Shown here one piece after another: positions 33,395 through 42,403 of a stretch of 64,000 nt of DNA. The DNA comes from Granulicella cerasi (lineage in GTDB: Bacteria > Acidobacteriota > Terriglobia > Terriglobales > Acidobacteriaceae). Position numbers and translations under genes: made by a program. Where the stretch lies: NCBI RefSeq assembly GCF_025685575.1, contig NZ_JAGSYD010000005.1, positions 186,567-250,566 on the forward strand, given 5' to 3'. How positions within the stretch are numbered: position 1 is the first letter of the stretch; every line of letters starts with the position of its first letter. A model generated the notes under the pieces. It was not told where the DNA came from. It saw nothing but the letters and a program-made list of their open reading frames with translations, and did no database searches.

Positions 33395-35776
33395 ATGTCT
33401 TTCAAGGTTTCCCGTCGTGAGTTCGTCGGCCTCGGCTTGATGAGTGCATTCCCTCTCCCCCGAGCCCTTGCTGACACCGCCCATCGTCCCAGTGACGCCA
33501 TCCATCCCATCATCGGCGCCAGCACGAGCGTGAAGCTCGGCGAAGGCAAGACATTCCCCGGCCCGACGATGCCGTTCGGCATGGTGCAGCTCGGCCCAGA
33601 CACCATCACCGGCGGCGATAACGCGTCCGGCTACTCCTACGAGCACACCACGATTGAAGGCTTCAGCTTCAACCGCATGAGCGGTGTGGGTTGGTACGGC
33701 GACTTTGGCAATCTTCAGATGATGCCGACAACCGGCGCACTGAAGACGGTCTGCGGTCGTGAAGCGAATGCTGGTGAAGGATGGCGCTCACGCTTCAACC
33801 ATGCAAGTGAGGTCGCAGAGTGTGGCTACTATGCCATCACGCTTGACGATTACAAGATTCGCGCAGAGATGACCGCAGCCAAGCGCGCGGGCATCCTTCG
33901 CTTCACATTTCCTGAGGCGAAAGACTCTCGCATTCAGCTCGATCTCGCGCGCCGCATCGGGGGAACCTCCACACGGCAGTATGTGAAAGCGGTGAACGAC
34001 ACGACGCTCGAAGGATGGATGGACTGCCCGAACAGTGGTGGAGGATGGGGCAACGGCGTAGGCCAGGTGAGCTATCGCGCGTTCTTCCGCGTTGAGTTCT
34101 CCCGCCCTATGCAGCGTTGCGGTGTGTGGTCAGTTCCGATCCCCAAGGGCTTTCTCACCACGAGGAACGGCCTGCTGGTCGATCTCTTCCAGACCGATAA
34201 ATATTACAAACTCGCCGCGCAGGCTGAAGTGATGCACGATTGTCGCGAGAAAGAAGGCGATCATCTTGGTTTCTTCGCGGAGTTCGGCACCCAAGATCGT
34301 GAGCAAGTGCTGGCGAAGGCTGCGCTCTCGTTTGTGGACATCGAAGGCGCGCGCGCTAACCTCAAGGCCGATATCCCCGGATGGGAGTTCAACGCTGTGC
34401 GTCGTGCAGCACGCGAAGCCTGGGACCAGCAGCTCAACAAGATCACCATCAAAGGTGCGAACGACACGCAGCGCGCGATCTTCGAAACCGCTATGTTCCA
34501 TGCGGCGATCGACCCGCGGGAGATCGCCGACGTCGATGGTCGCTACAAGGCAGCCGACGGCACGATTCAGACCCAACAGGGTTTCCGATATCGCACCATC
34601 TTCAGCGGATGGGATGTCTTTCGCGCAGAGTTCCCGCTGATGACCATCATCGATCCGTCTCTCATCAACGACGAGATCGCTTCCCTGCTCGAACTCGCCA
34701 AGCGTAGTGGCCGCGGCTACCTCGAGCGGTGGGAGATTATGAACGCCTACAGCGGTTGCATGGATGGCGATCCCGCGCTGTCTGTCATCCTCGACGCGTA
34801 TCGCAAGGGCATCCGCAAGTACGACGTGAAGCAGGCGTATGAAGCCTGCTTGCAAACATCTACCGGAGTCGGCGATCGCACGAATCGTCCGCAAAACGAT
34901 TTCTATATGCAGAACGGCTACGTGCCCGACCAGATCTCGTGGACACTCGACAACGCGTACTTCGATTGGTGCGTTGCAGAGTTCGCCAAGGACCTCGGGC
35001 ACACTGACGATGCGTCTACGCTCCATGAGCGCTCGCTGAATTACAAGAAAATCTACGATCCTGCCGTGAAGAGTATGCACGCGCGTCATGCCGATGGCTC
35101 CTGGATGGAGTGGAAAGGCGAGACAGAGTTCGGCCAGGGCTGCACGGAGAGCAATCCTCTGCAGCAGTCGTGGTTCGTGCCGCACGATGTGTATGGACTC
35201 ATCGAGACGATGGGCGGAGAAGACGCCTTCGCCGCGAAGCTTGAAGACTTCTTCGAGAAGACGCCTCCGTCCTTCGGCTGGAACCCCTACTACAACCACT
35301 CCAACGAACCTGTGCACCACATCCCGTATCTCTTCGCTTATGCACGCAAGCCGTGGCTGACACAGAAGTGGGCACGTAAGATTCTCGACCAGGCGTACGC
35401 AGACCGCATCGACGGCATCTGCGGCAACGATGATGTGGGTCAGATGTCAGCCTGGTATGTGATGAGCGCGCTCGGCTTTTACCCCGTTTGCCCGGGCAGC
35501 AACGTGTACATCATCGGCTCACCGCTCTTCGAAGAAGCTACCGTCAAGCTCGATCCCGCGTGGCACAAAGGGCGAACCTTCCAGGTCCGTACCCTTGGCA
35601 ACGCGGCCACAACGCCTTACGTGCGAGCCATCAAGTTGAACGGCAAAGCGCTGAACCGTTGCTGGATTACGCACGAAGAGATCGTCGCCGGAGGCGTGCT
35701 CGAGCTGACGATGGACTCCAAGCCTGCGCTGCAGTTCGCGTCCGCAGAACTGCCACCAGCGACGATGCCACGCTAA
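33395..35776 (+). CDS. Glycoside hydrolase family 92 alpha-mannosidase, Tat-exported
   Basis: This 793-residue enzyme has a twin-arginine signal (SRREFVGLGL, residues 6-15), the GH92 N-terminal beta-sandwich (PTMPFGMVQLGPDT, GYSYEHTTIEGFSFNRMSGVG region split across strands) and an (alpha/alpha)6 catalytic domain. Strong family markers are NHSNEPVHHIPYLF and GNDDVGQMSAWYVMSALGFYPV (shown here in parts). The family removes alpha-1,2-, 1,3- or 1,4-linked mannose with calcium. The Tat route implies folding, perhaps metal loading, before export. It lies between the locus receptor and the LacI regulator. Confidence 0.93.
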   Translation: MSFKVSRREFVGLGLMSAFPLPRALADTAHRPSDAIHPIIGASTSVKLGEGKTFPGPTMPFGMVQLGPDTITGGDNASGYSYEHTTIEGFSFNRMSGVGWYGDFGNLQMMPTTGALKTVCGREANAGEGWRSRFNHASEVAECGYYAITLDDYKIRAEMTAAKRAGILRFTFPEAKDSRIQLDLARRIGGTSTRQYVKAVNDTTLEGWMDCPNSGGGWGNGVGQVSYRAFFRVEFSRPMQRCGVWSVPIPKGFLTTRNGLLVDLFQTDKYYKLAAQAEVMHDCREKEGDHLGFFAEFGTQDREQVLAKAALSFVDIEGARANLKADIPGWEFNAVRRAAREAWDQQLNKITIKGANDTQRAIFETAMFHAAIDPREIADVDGRYKAADGTIQTQQGFRYRTIFSGWDVFRAEFPLMTIIDPSLINDEIASLLELAKRSGRGYLERWEIMNAYSGCMDGDPALSVILDAYRKGIRKYDVKQAYEACLQTSTGVGDRTNRPQNDFYMQNGYVPDQISWTLDNAYFDWCVAEFAKDLGHTDDASTLHERSLNYKKIYDPAVKSMHARHADGSWMEWKGETEFGQGCTESNPLQQSWFVPHDVYGLIETMGGEDAFAAKLEDFFEKTPPSFGWNPYYNHSNEPVHHIPYLFAYARKPWLTQKWARKILDQAYADRIDGICGNDDVGQMSAWYVMSALGFYPVCPGSNVYIIGSPLFEEATVKLDPAWHKGRTFQVRTLGNAATTPYVRAIKLNGKALNRCWITHEEIVAGGVLELTMDSKPALQFASAELPPATMPR

Positions 35777-35827
35777 ATTCTTGTTTTCCTTGGTGCATCC
35801 AAGCCTGTACTCTCTTCTGATCGCCAA

Positions 35828-35841
35828 GCGGAACGTTACCA
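35828..35841. promoter_or_regulatory. LacI-type operator copy 5 (upstream of LacI gene)
   Basis: GCGGAACGTTACCA has an intact right half (GTTACCA) but a degraded left half compared with the other copies. It lies about 80 bp before the regulator start and would fit weak autoregulation. Confidence 0.45.
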
Positions 35842-35919
35842 TAGTGAAAGCTTTTCAAGCCTCGAGCCTTGCGACTGGCAAAGTCGTAAGGCACAGGCAT
35901 AGTCGATCTGGAGTCTGCC

Positions 35920-36945
35920 CTGCGTAACAAGACCAGCCGCCCGACGCTTCATGATGTGGCCCGCATTGCCGGCGTGGGAACCACCACGGTCTCGCGCGTC
36001 ATCAATGGTGGCGATCGCGTCGCGCCGGAGATGCTCGCGCATGTTCGCAAGGTGATGGAGGAGCTCGGATACGAGCCGAACCAGGCAGCTCGCGCGCTGA
36101 AAAGCGCCCGCTCGAAGACAATCGGGCTCATTATCCCCTCGATCGTCGATCCATTCTTTGCAGAGTTTGCCTCTGTCGTGGAACTCATGGCGCGCGAGAA
36201 GGACTACGCAGTTATCTTCCTCACCTCGCATGACCGTGCAGAACGAGGTATGGCTGACCTCAAGATTCTCGAACGCCATCGCGCAGACGGCCTTCTCATC
36301 GTGCCTCCCCGCACGGGATCAAAAGCGCTGCTCGATCAACTGACACAGCTTGGCGTTCCAGTCGTTGCTTTCGATCGCCCTCTCATCGGCCGCAACTGCT
36401 CGCGGATTTTGTGCGGCAACTTTCCAGCGGCAGAGATTGCGACGAAGCACCTCATTGACCACGGCCGCAAACGCATCCTCGTCTTGGGCGGCGATCCGCG
36501 TCTGCACACCATCCAGCAGCGTCTCGAAGGCTACGAGAAAGCCATCGGCGAAGCAGGTCTGGAACCCATCATCGAGATGGACGCGAGTGACTACGCGTCG
36601 GCCGAAGCGGCCATCACTCGCCGCATCAAGCAAAAAGGTGGCATCGACGCGATCTTCGGCCTCTATAACCAGTCGACGATCCGCGCCTATGAGGTGCTGC
36701 AGAATCGCAACATTCGCGTGCCCGACGAAATCAGCCTGATCGGCTTCGACGACTTTGCACTTGCGTCCACGCTGCGGCCCTCGATCACCGTCATGCGCCA
36801 GAACATCACGGAAATGGCGCAAACGGCCACGCGACTCCTGTTGCAGCATATGAACGGCGAGGTCACATCACCGCAGCAGATTGAGATTGAAGCTCACCTT
36901 ATCGTGCGCCAGTCCTGTGGTTTCCACGGCGCAACCAGCAAGTAG
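35920..36945 (+). CDS. LacI-family regulator of the polysaccharide locus
   Basis: This LacI/GalR-type repressor has about 341 residues, with helix-turn-helix TLHDVARIAGVGTTTVSRVI, hinge helix ARALKSARSKTIGL, and a sugar-binding domain beginning PSIVDPFFAEFAS. The first ATG/GTG/TTG in frame is GTG at 35956, which would remove the start of the first DNA-binding helix (TLHD). The only codon that keeps it with a ribosome site is CTG at 35920, seven bases after GGAG; a stop codon at 35887 bounds the frame. It is central in the locus and the most likely binder of the seven operator copies. Effector unknown. Confidence 0.85.
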   Translation: MRNKTSRPTLHDVARIAGVGTTTVSRVINGGDRVAPEMLAHVRKVMEELGYEPNQAARALKSARSKTIGLIIPSIVDPFFAEFASVVELMAREKDYAVIFLTSHDRAERGMADLKILERHRADGLLIVPPRTGSKALLDQLTQLGVPVVAFDRPLIGRNCSRILCGNFPAAEIATKHLIDHGRKRILVLGGDPRLHTIQQRLEGYEKAIGEAGLEPIIEMDASDYASAEAAITRRIKQKGGIDAIFGLYNQSTIRAYEVLQNRNIRVPDEISLIGFDDFALASTLRPSITVMRQNITEMAQTATRLLLQHMNGEVTSPQQIEIEAHLIVRQSCGFHGATSK

Positions 36946-36978
36946 CTTCAATCGAGTGGTGAGCCTCAACCGCCTCGC

Positions 36979-38310
36979 TTAGTGGATGTGGAACTCCGCC
37001 TGAATCGCTTCCAGGCTCTTGCCCTTGGTTTCGGGGTAAAGAACGAGTACGACCACGAACTGCAGCAGCATCATTGCCGAAAAGAACGCGAAGGGTATCG
37101 CCTGAGAGTGAGCCGCGATCGAGGGAAAGACGCCCGCGATGATGGCGTTCATAATCCAGTGTGAAGATGAACCGACGCTCTGCCCCTTCGAGCGCACGCG
37201 CGAGGGAAAGATCTCAGAGAGATACACCCAAATCACCGAACCCTGCGATACCGCGAAGAACAGCATAAAGATCACCAGCATCACCAGCAGTAGCGAAGCG
37301 TGTGAGTGCGTGTGGAAGATGACGGCGATGCCCGCCAGAGCGACCGCCGTGCCCAACGCTCCGGTAAGCAGAAGCGTCTTACGGCCAAGCTTGTCGATAA
37401 GGCTCATGCCTAGCAGCGTCGCGAAGATGTTCACCAACCCCATGCCCACGGTCTGCAGAGCAGCAGAAGAGGCACTATAGCCCGCAGCTGAGAAAATGTA
37501 ATTCGCGTAGTACAGGATCGCATTCACGCCCGAGAGCTGGTTGAACAAACCAATCGAAATCGCGATGACGATCAGCTTGCTGTAACGCTTGCTAAAGAGC
37601 GGCTCATCATGCGCGCCCTGCTCCAGGTTCACCGAAGCAATGATTGCGTCTAACTCGGCATCAGAGTCGGGCGAGCCCATCAGCTCCAACACTTCGCGCG
37701 CTTCGATGGTGTTATTCGTCGTGACCAACCATCTTGAACTACGCGGAATGGCAAAGAGCAACACGAGAAACGCCGCTGATGGCAGAATCGCCACGCCAAA
37801 CTCCCAACGCCACTGCGCCGCACCAAAGTGCATCAGCGTGATGAGGTAGTTCGAACTGTAGGCCAGCAAGATGCCGATAACGATATTGAACTGAAAGAGC
37901 CCCACCATACGGCCGCGCCACTTGGCCGGCGCGAGCTCTGCAATGTAAACCGGCCCCAGCACCGACGAACCACCGATGCCGATGCCGCCGATGAATCGGC
38001 AAACCAACAGCGTATCCCAGTTCCAGGCAAACGCGCAGCCGATGCTCGAGATGCAATAGAGAACCGCCATGATGCGGAGCGCGTCGCGACCACCGATACG
38101 CTGACCGAGCGCCCCTGATGTGAGTGCCCCGAGCACGGTTCCCGCCAGGCCGATGGCGACGGTCCAGCCGAGAAGATGTGGCGTGAGATGAAAGACCTGC
38201 GAAAGCTGCTCCGTGGTTCCCGCGATAACCGCAGTGTCAAAGCCGAAGAGCAAGCCGCCCAGCGCACCGATCAGCGTGGACTTGATGAGGTAACGGTTCA
38301 ATTGCGACAT
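36979..38310 (-). CDS. Sugar:H+ symporter, MFS sugar-porter family
   Basis: This 443-residue permease has twelve membrane helices and the sugar-porter signatures: GGLLFGFDTAVIAGT in helix 1, GRRxx-type loop GQRIGGRDALR, PSSRWLV in the central loop, QLSGVNAILYYA in helix 7, and PETKGKSLE at the end. The ATG at 38310 gives the normal family start; TTG at 38394 would add 28 polar residues. It is convergent with the LacI gene (33 bp) and divergent from GH38 across a region with two operator copies. It likely imports a monosaccharide such as mannose or rhamnose freed in the periplasm. Confidence 0.9.
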   Translation of the reverse strand: MSQLNRYLIKSTLIGALGGLLFGFDTAVIAGTTEQLSQVFHLTPHLLGWTVAIGLAGTVLGALTSGALGQRIGGRDALRIMAVLYCISSIGCAFAWNWDTLLVCRFIGGIGIGGSSVLGPVYIAELAPAKWRGRMVGLFQFNIVIGILLAYSSNYLITLMHFGAAQWRWEFGVAILPSAAFLVLLFAIPRSSRWLVTTNNTIEAREVLELMGSPDSDAELDAIIASVNLEQGAHDEPLFSKRYSKLIVIAISIGLFNQLSGVNAILYYANYIFSAAGYSASSAALQTVGMGLVNIFATLLGMSLIDKLGRKTLLLTGALGTAVALAGIAVIFHTHSHASLLLVMLVIFMLFFAVSQGSVIWVYLSEIFPSRVRSKGQSVGSSSHWIMNAIIAGVFPSIAAHSQAIPFAFFSAMMLLQFVVVLVLYPETKGKSLEAIQAEFHIH

Positions 38311-38457
38311 CCCCTTGGCAAATTGCGGCCGTGGTTGATTTGAGAGCCCAGATGAGCTTACCTGCGCACTCGGTGATTGCGAAACGCAAGTCAATGGTTG
38401 TACAGAAAACTCTTAGCGCCGAGGCCACCCCAGCTTTTATCGTTCGCTAAGACTCCA

Positions 38458-38471
38458 TGGTATCGATTCCA
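38458..38471. promoter_or_regulatory. LacI-type operator copy 6 (sugar porter side)
   Basis: TGGTATCGATTCCA lies 148 bp before the preferred sugar-porter start (64 bp before the TTG alternative) and 211 bp from the copy at the GH38 start. Confidence 0.7.
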
Positions 38472-38623
38472 ATATCGTGAGCCATTCTTCACTCCGCGCG
38501 GGAGTGCTGTCAACACGCAAACCGATTCGTCCGCGAGTAGCGCCTAATCACCTGGATCTCTAGCCATGAAGCAGTCAAGCGCGTTGGCGCCAATCTCCCC
38601 CGTGGGATCACATCGGGTTGCGA

Positions 38624-38652
38624 TTGACGCCTGCGGATGCGGCTGATACGCT
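38624..38652 (+). promoter_or_regulatory. Candidate promoter of GH38 gene
   Basis: TTGACG at 38624-38629 and TACGCT at 38647-38652 are 17 bases apart, and TG precedes the -10 box at the extended position. The start of transcription would fall near 38659, about 5 bases before the ATG, so the message would be almost leaderless. Confidence 0.45.
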
Positions 38653-38664
38653 CCATCCAGAAAC

Positions 38665-41370
38665 ATGATGGCATCGTTACCATTTTCGAAGAGTTTCCCA
38701 GGCCGCACTGCCCTGCTTGCCCTCATCGCGTCGGCGGCATGGCGCACCGTTCCCGCGCAGACGCCGCAGACCTCCGTCGATACGATCTACGTGATCCCCA
38801 GCTCCCATTGGGACCTCGGCTTCCTGCGTCCGCCGGACGAGCAGATGGCCGTCATGAAGCCGCATCTGGATGCGGTGCTCGCCGCGTGCGAGCGTCATGC
38901 GGATTTCCGTTGGACGATCGAGAGCGTCTGGCAGTTGAATGCCTGGCTTGAACGCACCCAGGACCCGAAGCAGATCGCGCAAATGCAAAAACTGCTCCAG
39001 GCCGGACAGATTGAACTCTCTGCGGCCGATGGCAGCCAACATACCGAGTTCATCGGCTCGGAGGAGCTCAACAGGCTCATCTACGCAGCGCGCAAAGCGC
39101 ACAAGCAGTTCGGCATTCAGCCAACAATCGCGATGATGAACGACACTCCCGGCTTCTCTTCGCGGGTGGTTCAGACGCTGGCGACTTCAGGCGTGCCGTT
39201 CATGATGACTGGATCCAATATTGCGCTGGGCGGAGGTCTTTCCGTCAGCCGAGGCATGATGCCCTTCTTCTGGCAGGGTCCGGATGGCAGCAAGATCCTC
39301 GTGTGGCAGACGCAGGGTAAGAACGGTGGTTACACCGAGGGTGTCGCGGATTATCACCTAGCGCCTGCGGTGGAGGACCCTTACAAGCACACGCGATTCG
39401 TCCCCAAAGAGCTCGCCGGGTTCTCCGATCTGGAGATCACCAGACGGAGCGTCGACAAACTTCTCGCGGAGTATCAGAGCGCGGGATATCACCATTCCCT
39501 GCTGGCGGTCATGTTCCTGCATGATGGCGTCGGTCCGGCTGACGAAGAGAACGCGTTGCTACCCAACGTGCGAGCCTGGAACGCGGCGGGCATGAAGCCG
39601 CGCCTCGTTGTAGCGACACCCTCTGAGTTCTTCCACGCGCTCACCCAGCGTGAAGACGTATCAGCTTTCCCGACGCTGCGCGGCGACTGGAACGGTCTCT
39701 GGGCACGCGTCAAGACCAACTCGCCTGCACTCAGCGCAGAAGCACTCGCGCTCCAGGACGAGTTGCCGCAAGCCGAGACGCTGCGCTCGTTGCTTCGCAT
39801 GAAGCAGCAGGCGCCTGACGCTCCACCGGCGTTCGATCACGCGTACAAGAACCTCTTCATCTACGACGAACACAACGGTGCCGCACAGGGTAGTTGGCCG
39901 GACGTGATGACGCGCGCTGAGGTCAGCAAGCAGAACGAAGAGTATGTGGACAAGCTTGCAGACGCGACCAACTTTGCGCAGCAGCAGATGCAAGCGGAAC
40001 TGATCGACCTGACAGACCGCGCAAACAAAGCTGCGCCAGCGCAAACGCTCCTCGTCTACAACCCCTCTAGTTGGCCGGCATCTCGCGTGACTTGCGTGAA
40101 ACCGAACATCAACAGCAATGCCGTTCGCGATCTCGCTACGAATTCCGAGGCTCATTCGCAAACCATGCAGGACGGCTCGTTGTGCTTTGAAGCCGCTGAT
40201 GTTCCGGCAACGGGGTATCGCACTTACGCTCTGTCTGCTACGAAGCGTTCATCACCAAAGCCTGCATCAAGCACAACTCTTGAAAGCCCGTACTATCGCG
40301 TGGAGTTCGATGGGAACGGCAACGTGCTCCGCATCACGGACAAACAACAGGGCGAGATCGTGATGATGGATGCGTCGCACGGGGACGAAGTGGGCACGCT
40401 CAAGATCGACGGGAACTCCGTGAAGTTAGAAGCGACTGCGCAGGTTACGCTCCATCGCGAGCAAGGACCGCTGATGGAGCGCCTCACGATCGAACGCCAG
40501 AACTCGCAGTGGCCGCGAACAGTGATCAGCCTGCCGCAGCTTGAACCGAAGATCATGGTGAGCGAAACGCTAGATCGCGCACATATGCCCTTCGTGCCTT
40601 ACGGCAAGGACTCCAATGAGTATTCCTTTGGCTTTCACGTTGGCATTCCTGAAAGCCAATTGCTCGTCGAGGATGGCAACGGTGTTCGCCCCTTCCCGCA
40701 GTACGTTCTGCCTGGCGCAAGGACCGACGCACTCGTTCCAAGACACGCGATCGCGTGGAGCAACGACAAGCGCCATCTCATCCTTTCTCAGAAGGACTCG
40801 TTCTTCGACAAACTCCTATGGAACGGATCGAACGCGGCAGGTGTGGATGTTGTAGCGATGGTGAAATCGGACCAGACCAAGACGAAGGATCAAGGAATCC
40901 AAACCTTCGATGCATTTGAGCCGCATTTCGATTCCCTGCGCACCTTCTCGTTCACGCTGCAATATGGCAGAGGCCCGGCAACACCAGTAGCTATCTATCA
41001 AGCGAGCGTCTCGGATGACGTCAACAAAACAGCACTATTGCCAACGACCCGCACGGCTTCTTCGCCAAGGTCCTCGCTCCTCTCCATCTCTGGAGCTGGC
41101 GTTGTAGTGCTCGACCTGAAGCCCAGCGAAGATGGGGATCTACAACACTACACTTTGCGGCTGCAGGAGATTGAGGGCAAACAACAGAGAATCGCTGTCA
41201 CACTTCCAGCCGGTGTATCTTCTGTGGCGCAAACGTCGCTCACCGAAGATGTGGTGCTGAAAGATGGGCTCTCTCTTCGCAGCATCGAACTGACCCCGCA
41301 CCAGACGCTCACTCTTCGACTTACCGTTTCTAACGCGCTGTCCCCGGTCCAGCAAGGGGGGCAGCATTGA
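38665..41370 (+). CDS. Glycoside hydrolase family 38 alpha-mannosidase
   Basis: This 901-residue exported enzyme starts at ATG 38665 with a signal peptide ending TVPAQ. The GH38 catalytic domain (about 40-330) shows the zinc motif SSHWDLGF (H48, D50) and the nucleophile region MMNDTPGFS (D160), followed by the mid-helical domain and C-terminal beta-domains. The family cleaves alpha-1,2/1,3/1,6-mannosides. The first codons coincide with an operator, and no ribosome site is visible. The stop overlaps the start of the next gene as TTGA. Together with GH92 it gives the locus two unrelated alpha-mannosidases. Confidence 0.9.
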   Translation: MMASLPFSKSFPGRTALLALIASAAWRTVPAQTPQTSVDTIYVIPSSHWDLGFLRPPDEQMAVMKPHLDAVLAACERHADFRWTIESVWQLNAWLERTQDPKQIAQMQKLLQAGQIELSAADGSQHTEFIGSEELNRLIYAARKAHKQFGIQPTIAMMNDTPGFSSRVVQTLATSGVPFMMTGSNIALGGGLSVSRGMMPFFWQGPDGSKILVWQTQGKNGGYTEGVADYHLAPAVEDPYKHTRFVPKELAGFSDLEITRRSVDKLLAEYQSAGYHHSLLAVMFLHDGVGPADEENALLPNVRAWNAAGMKPRLVVATPSEFFHALTQREDVSAFPTLRGDWNGLWARVKTNSPALSAEALALQDELPQAETLRSLLRMKQQAPDAPPAFDHAYKNLFIYDEHNGAAQGSWPDVMTRAEVSKQNEEYVDKLADATNFAQQQMQAELIDLTDRANKAAPAQTLLVYNPSSWPASRVTCVKPNINSNAVRDLATNSEAHSQTMQDGSLCFEAADVPATGYRTYALSATKRSSPKPASSTTLESPYYRVEFDGNGNVLRITDKQQGEIVMMDASHGDEVGTLKIDGNSVKLEATAQVTLHREQGPLMERLTIERQNSQWPRTVISLPQLEPKIMVSETLDRAHMPFVPYGKDSNEYSFGFHVGIPESQLLVEDGNGVRPFPQYVLPGARTDALVPRHAIAWSNDKRHLILSQKDSFFDKLLWNGSNAAGVDVVAMVKSDQTKTKDQGIQTFDAFEPHFDSLRTFSFTLQYGRGPATPVAIYQASVSDDVNKTALLPTTRTASSPRSSLLSISGAGVVVLDLKPSEDGDLQHYTLRLQEIEGKQQRIAVTLPAGVSSVAQTSLTEDVVLKDGLSLRSIELTPHQTLTLRLTVSNALSPVQQGGQH
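38669..38682. promoter_or_regulatory. LacI-type operator copy 7 (on GH38 start)
   Basis: TGGCATCGTTACCA overlaps codons 2-6 of GH38, about 10 bases downstream of the predicted transcription start. It matches copy 1 over the extended stretch ATCGTTACCATTTT. Confidence 0.65.
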
Positions 41371-42365
41371 GCTTCAGCGAAGATCTTCGACACGATGCGA
41401 TCGAGGTGAACACCGCCAGCGATGTCTACTCGCGCCTTTCTCCTGCCGACAGGGAGTTCCTCAAGCGGCTGCAAGATTGCCCGCCGCTTGGTACATTGAG
41501 CATCGACGAAGAACGCAAGCGTATGGAGAGCGGCCAACGCGCGCGATTCTCCGACTTCCCTGTAGATGTTGTAGAGTTCGCGACGAGCGCTTGCCGCGTC
41601 GTGATCATTCGCGCCAAACATAGCCAGAGTGCGCTGCCGATCACGTTCTACTTCCACGGCGGCGGATGGGTTCTGGGCAGCCTACAGACTCACACGATGC
41701 TACTGTGCCAACTGGCTCTGCGATCAGGACGCGCCATCGCTTTCGTCGACTACCCACGCGCTCCTGAAACCGGCTATCCCCATATCGTCAATCACTGCGT
41801 CGCGGCGGTGACGGAAACTCTCGCAAATGCAGACGCGTTGAACCTGTCGACGAAGGCGTTTCAATTCGGCGGCGATAGCTCAGGTGGCAACCTCGCCATC
41901 GCAACCTTGCTTGAGCTTAAACGCCAGAAGCTGGCAGCGCCTGACGCTCTCCTACTGCTCTATCCCGTTACAGATCACACGACGGATTCCGCGTCGTACC
42001 TCGCCTTCGCGCAAAACCCGAACCTGAGCGCTGAAACGATGGATTGGTTCTGGGCGAAGTATTTGCCTGATGCCGAGCGACGCGCGGAGCCGCTTGCATC
42101 TCCATTGACGGCGCCCGTGGACGTTCTGAGCGGCTTCCCGCGCACGCTCATCGTGAACTGCGAATACGACGTACTACGCGACCAGGGAGAAGCGCTCGCA
42201 GCGAAGCTCATCGAAGCGGGTGTCGAAGTCACAGCGATTCGGTGGCTCGGTGCGCTCCATGGCTTTCTGGTTACAGAAGAGCTTCTGCAGACACCTTCTG
42301 CGCAGCTATGCGTAAGCTTACTCGCGCAGTATTGCCGAGGTGCGGAGCCTTACCGATCAGCTTGA
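41367..42365 (+). CDS. Alpha/beta-hydrolase esterase, hormone-sensitive-lipase family
   Basis: This 332-residue esterase has the oxyanion motif HGGGW (residues 97-101), nucleophile S171 in GDSSGG, acid in CEYDVLRD and histidine in LHGF, all typical of the HSL family (bacterial type IV lipases). It has no signal peptide and is probably cytoplasmic, where it could remove acetyl groups from imported sugars or split small esters. TTG at 41367 overlaps the GH38 stop codon, so it is translated with GH38. The substrate is unknown. Confidence 0.88.
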   Translation: MSFSEDLRHDAIEVNTASDVYSRLSPADREFLKRLQDCPPLGTLSIDEERKRMESGQRARFSDFPVDVVEFATSACRVVIIRAKHSQSALPITFYFHGGGWVLGSLQTHTMLLCQLALRSGRAIAFVDYPRAPETGYPHIVNHCVAAVTETLANADALNLSTKAFQFGGDSSGGNLAIATLLELKRQKLAAPDALLLLYPVTDHTTDSASYLAFAQNPNLSAETMDWFWAKYLPDAERRAEPLASPLTAPVDVLSGFPRTLIVNCEYDVLRDQGEALAAKLIEAGVEVTAIRWLGALHGFLVTEELLQTPSAQLCVSLLAQYCRGAEPYRSA

Positions 42366-42403
42366 GTCAGACCGCTCAACGACGTGGGCTGCTCACCGCC
42401 GCT

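Larger units (their letters stand above)
38311..38664. other. Divergent control region between sugar porter and GH38
   Basis: This 354-bp region without a supported gene holds one operator (38458-38471), a small hairpin CACTCC-GCGCG-GGAGTG (38490-38506), and the GH38 promoter candidate (38624-38652). A second operator (38669-38682) lies just past it, inside GH38. Open frames here show no coding signal. Confidence 0.6.

Noticed and set aside
35956..36945. GTG at 35956 as start of the LacI regulator
   Set aside because: It would cut off the first residues (TLHD) of the DNA-binding helix that all LacI proteins need.
38544..38747. A 67-codon minus-strand frame in the divergent control region
   Set aside because: It crosses into GH38 antisense, has no motifs, and its upstream part is the promoter and operator region.
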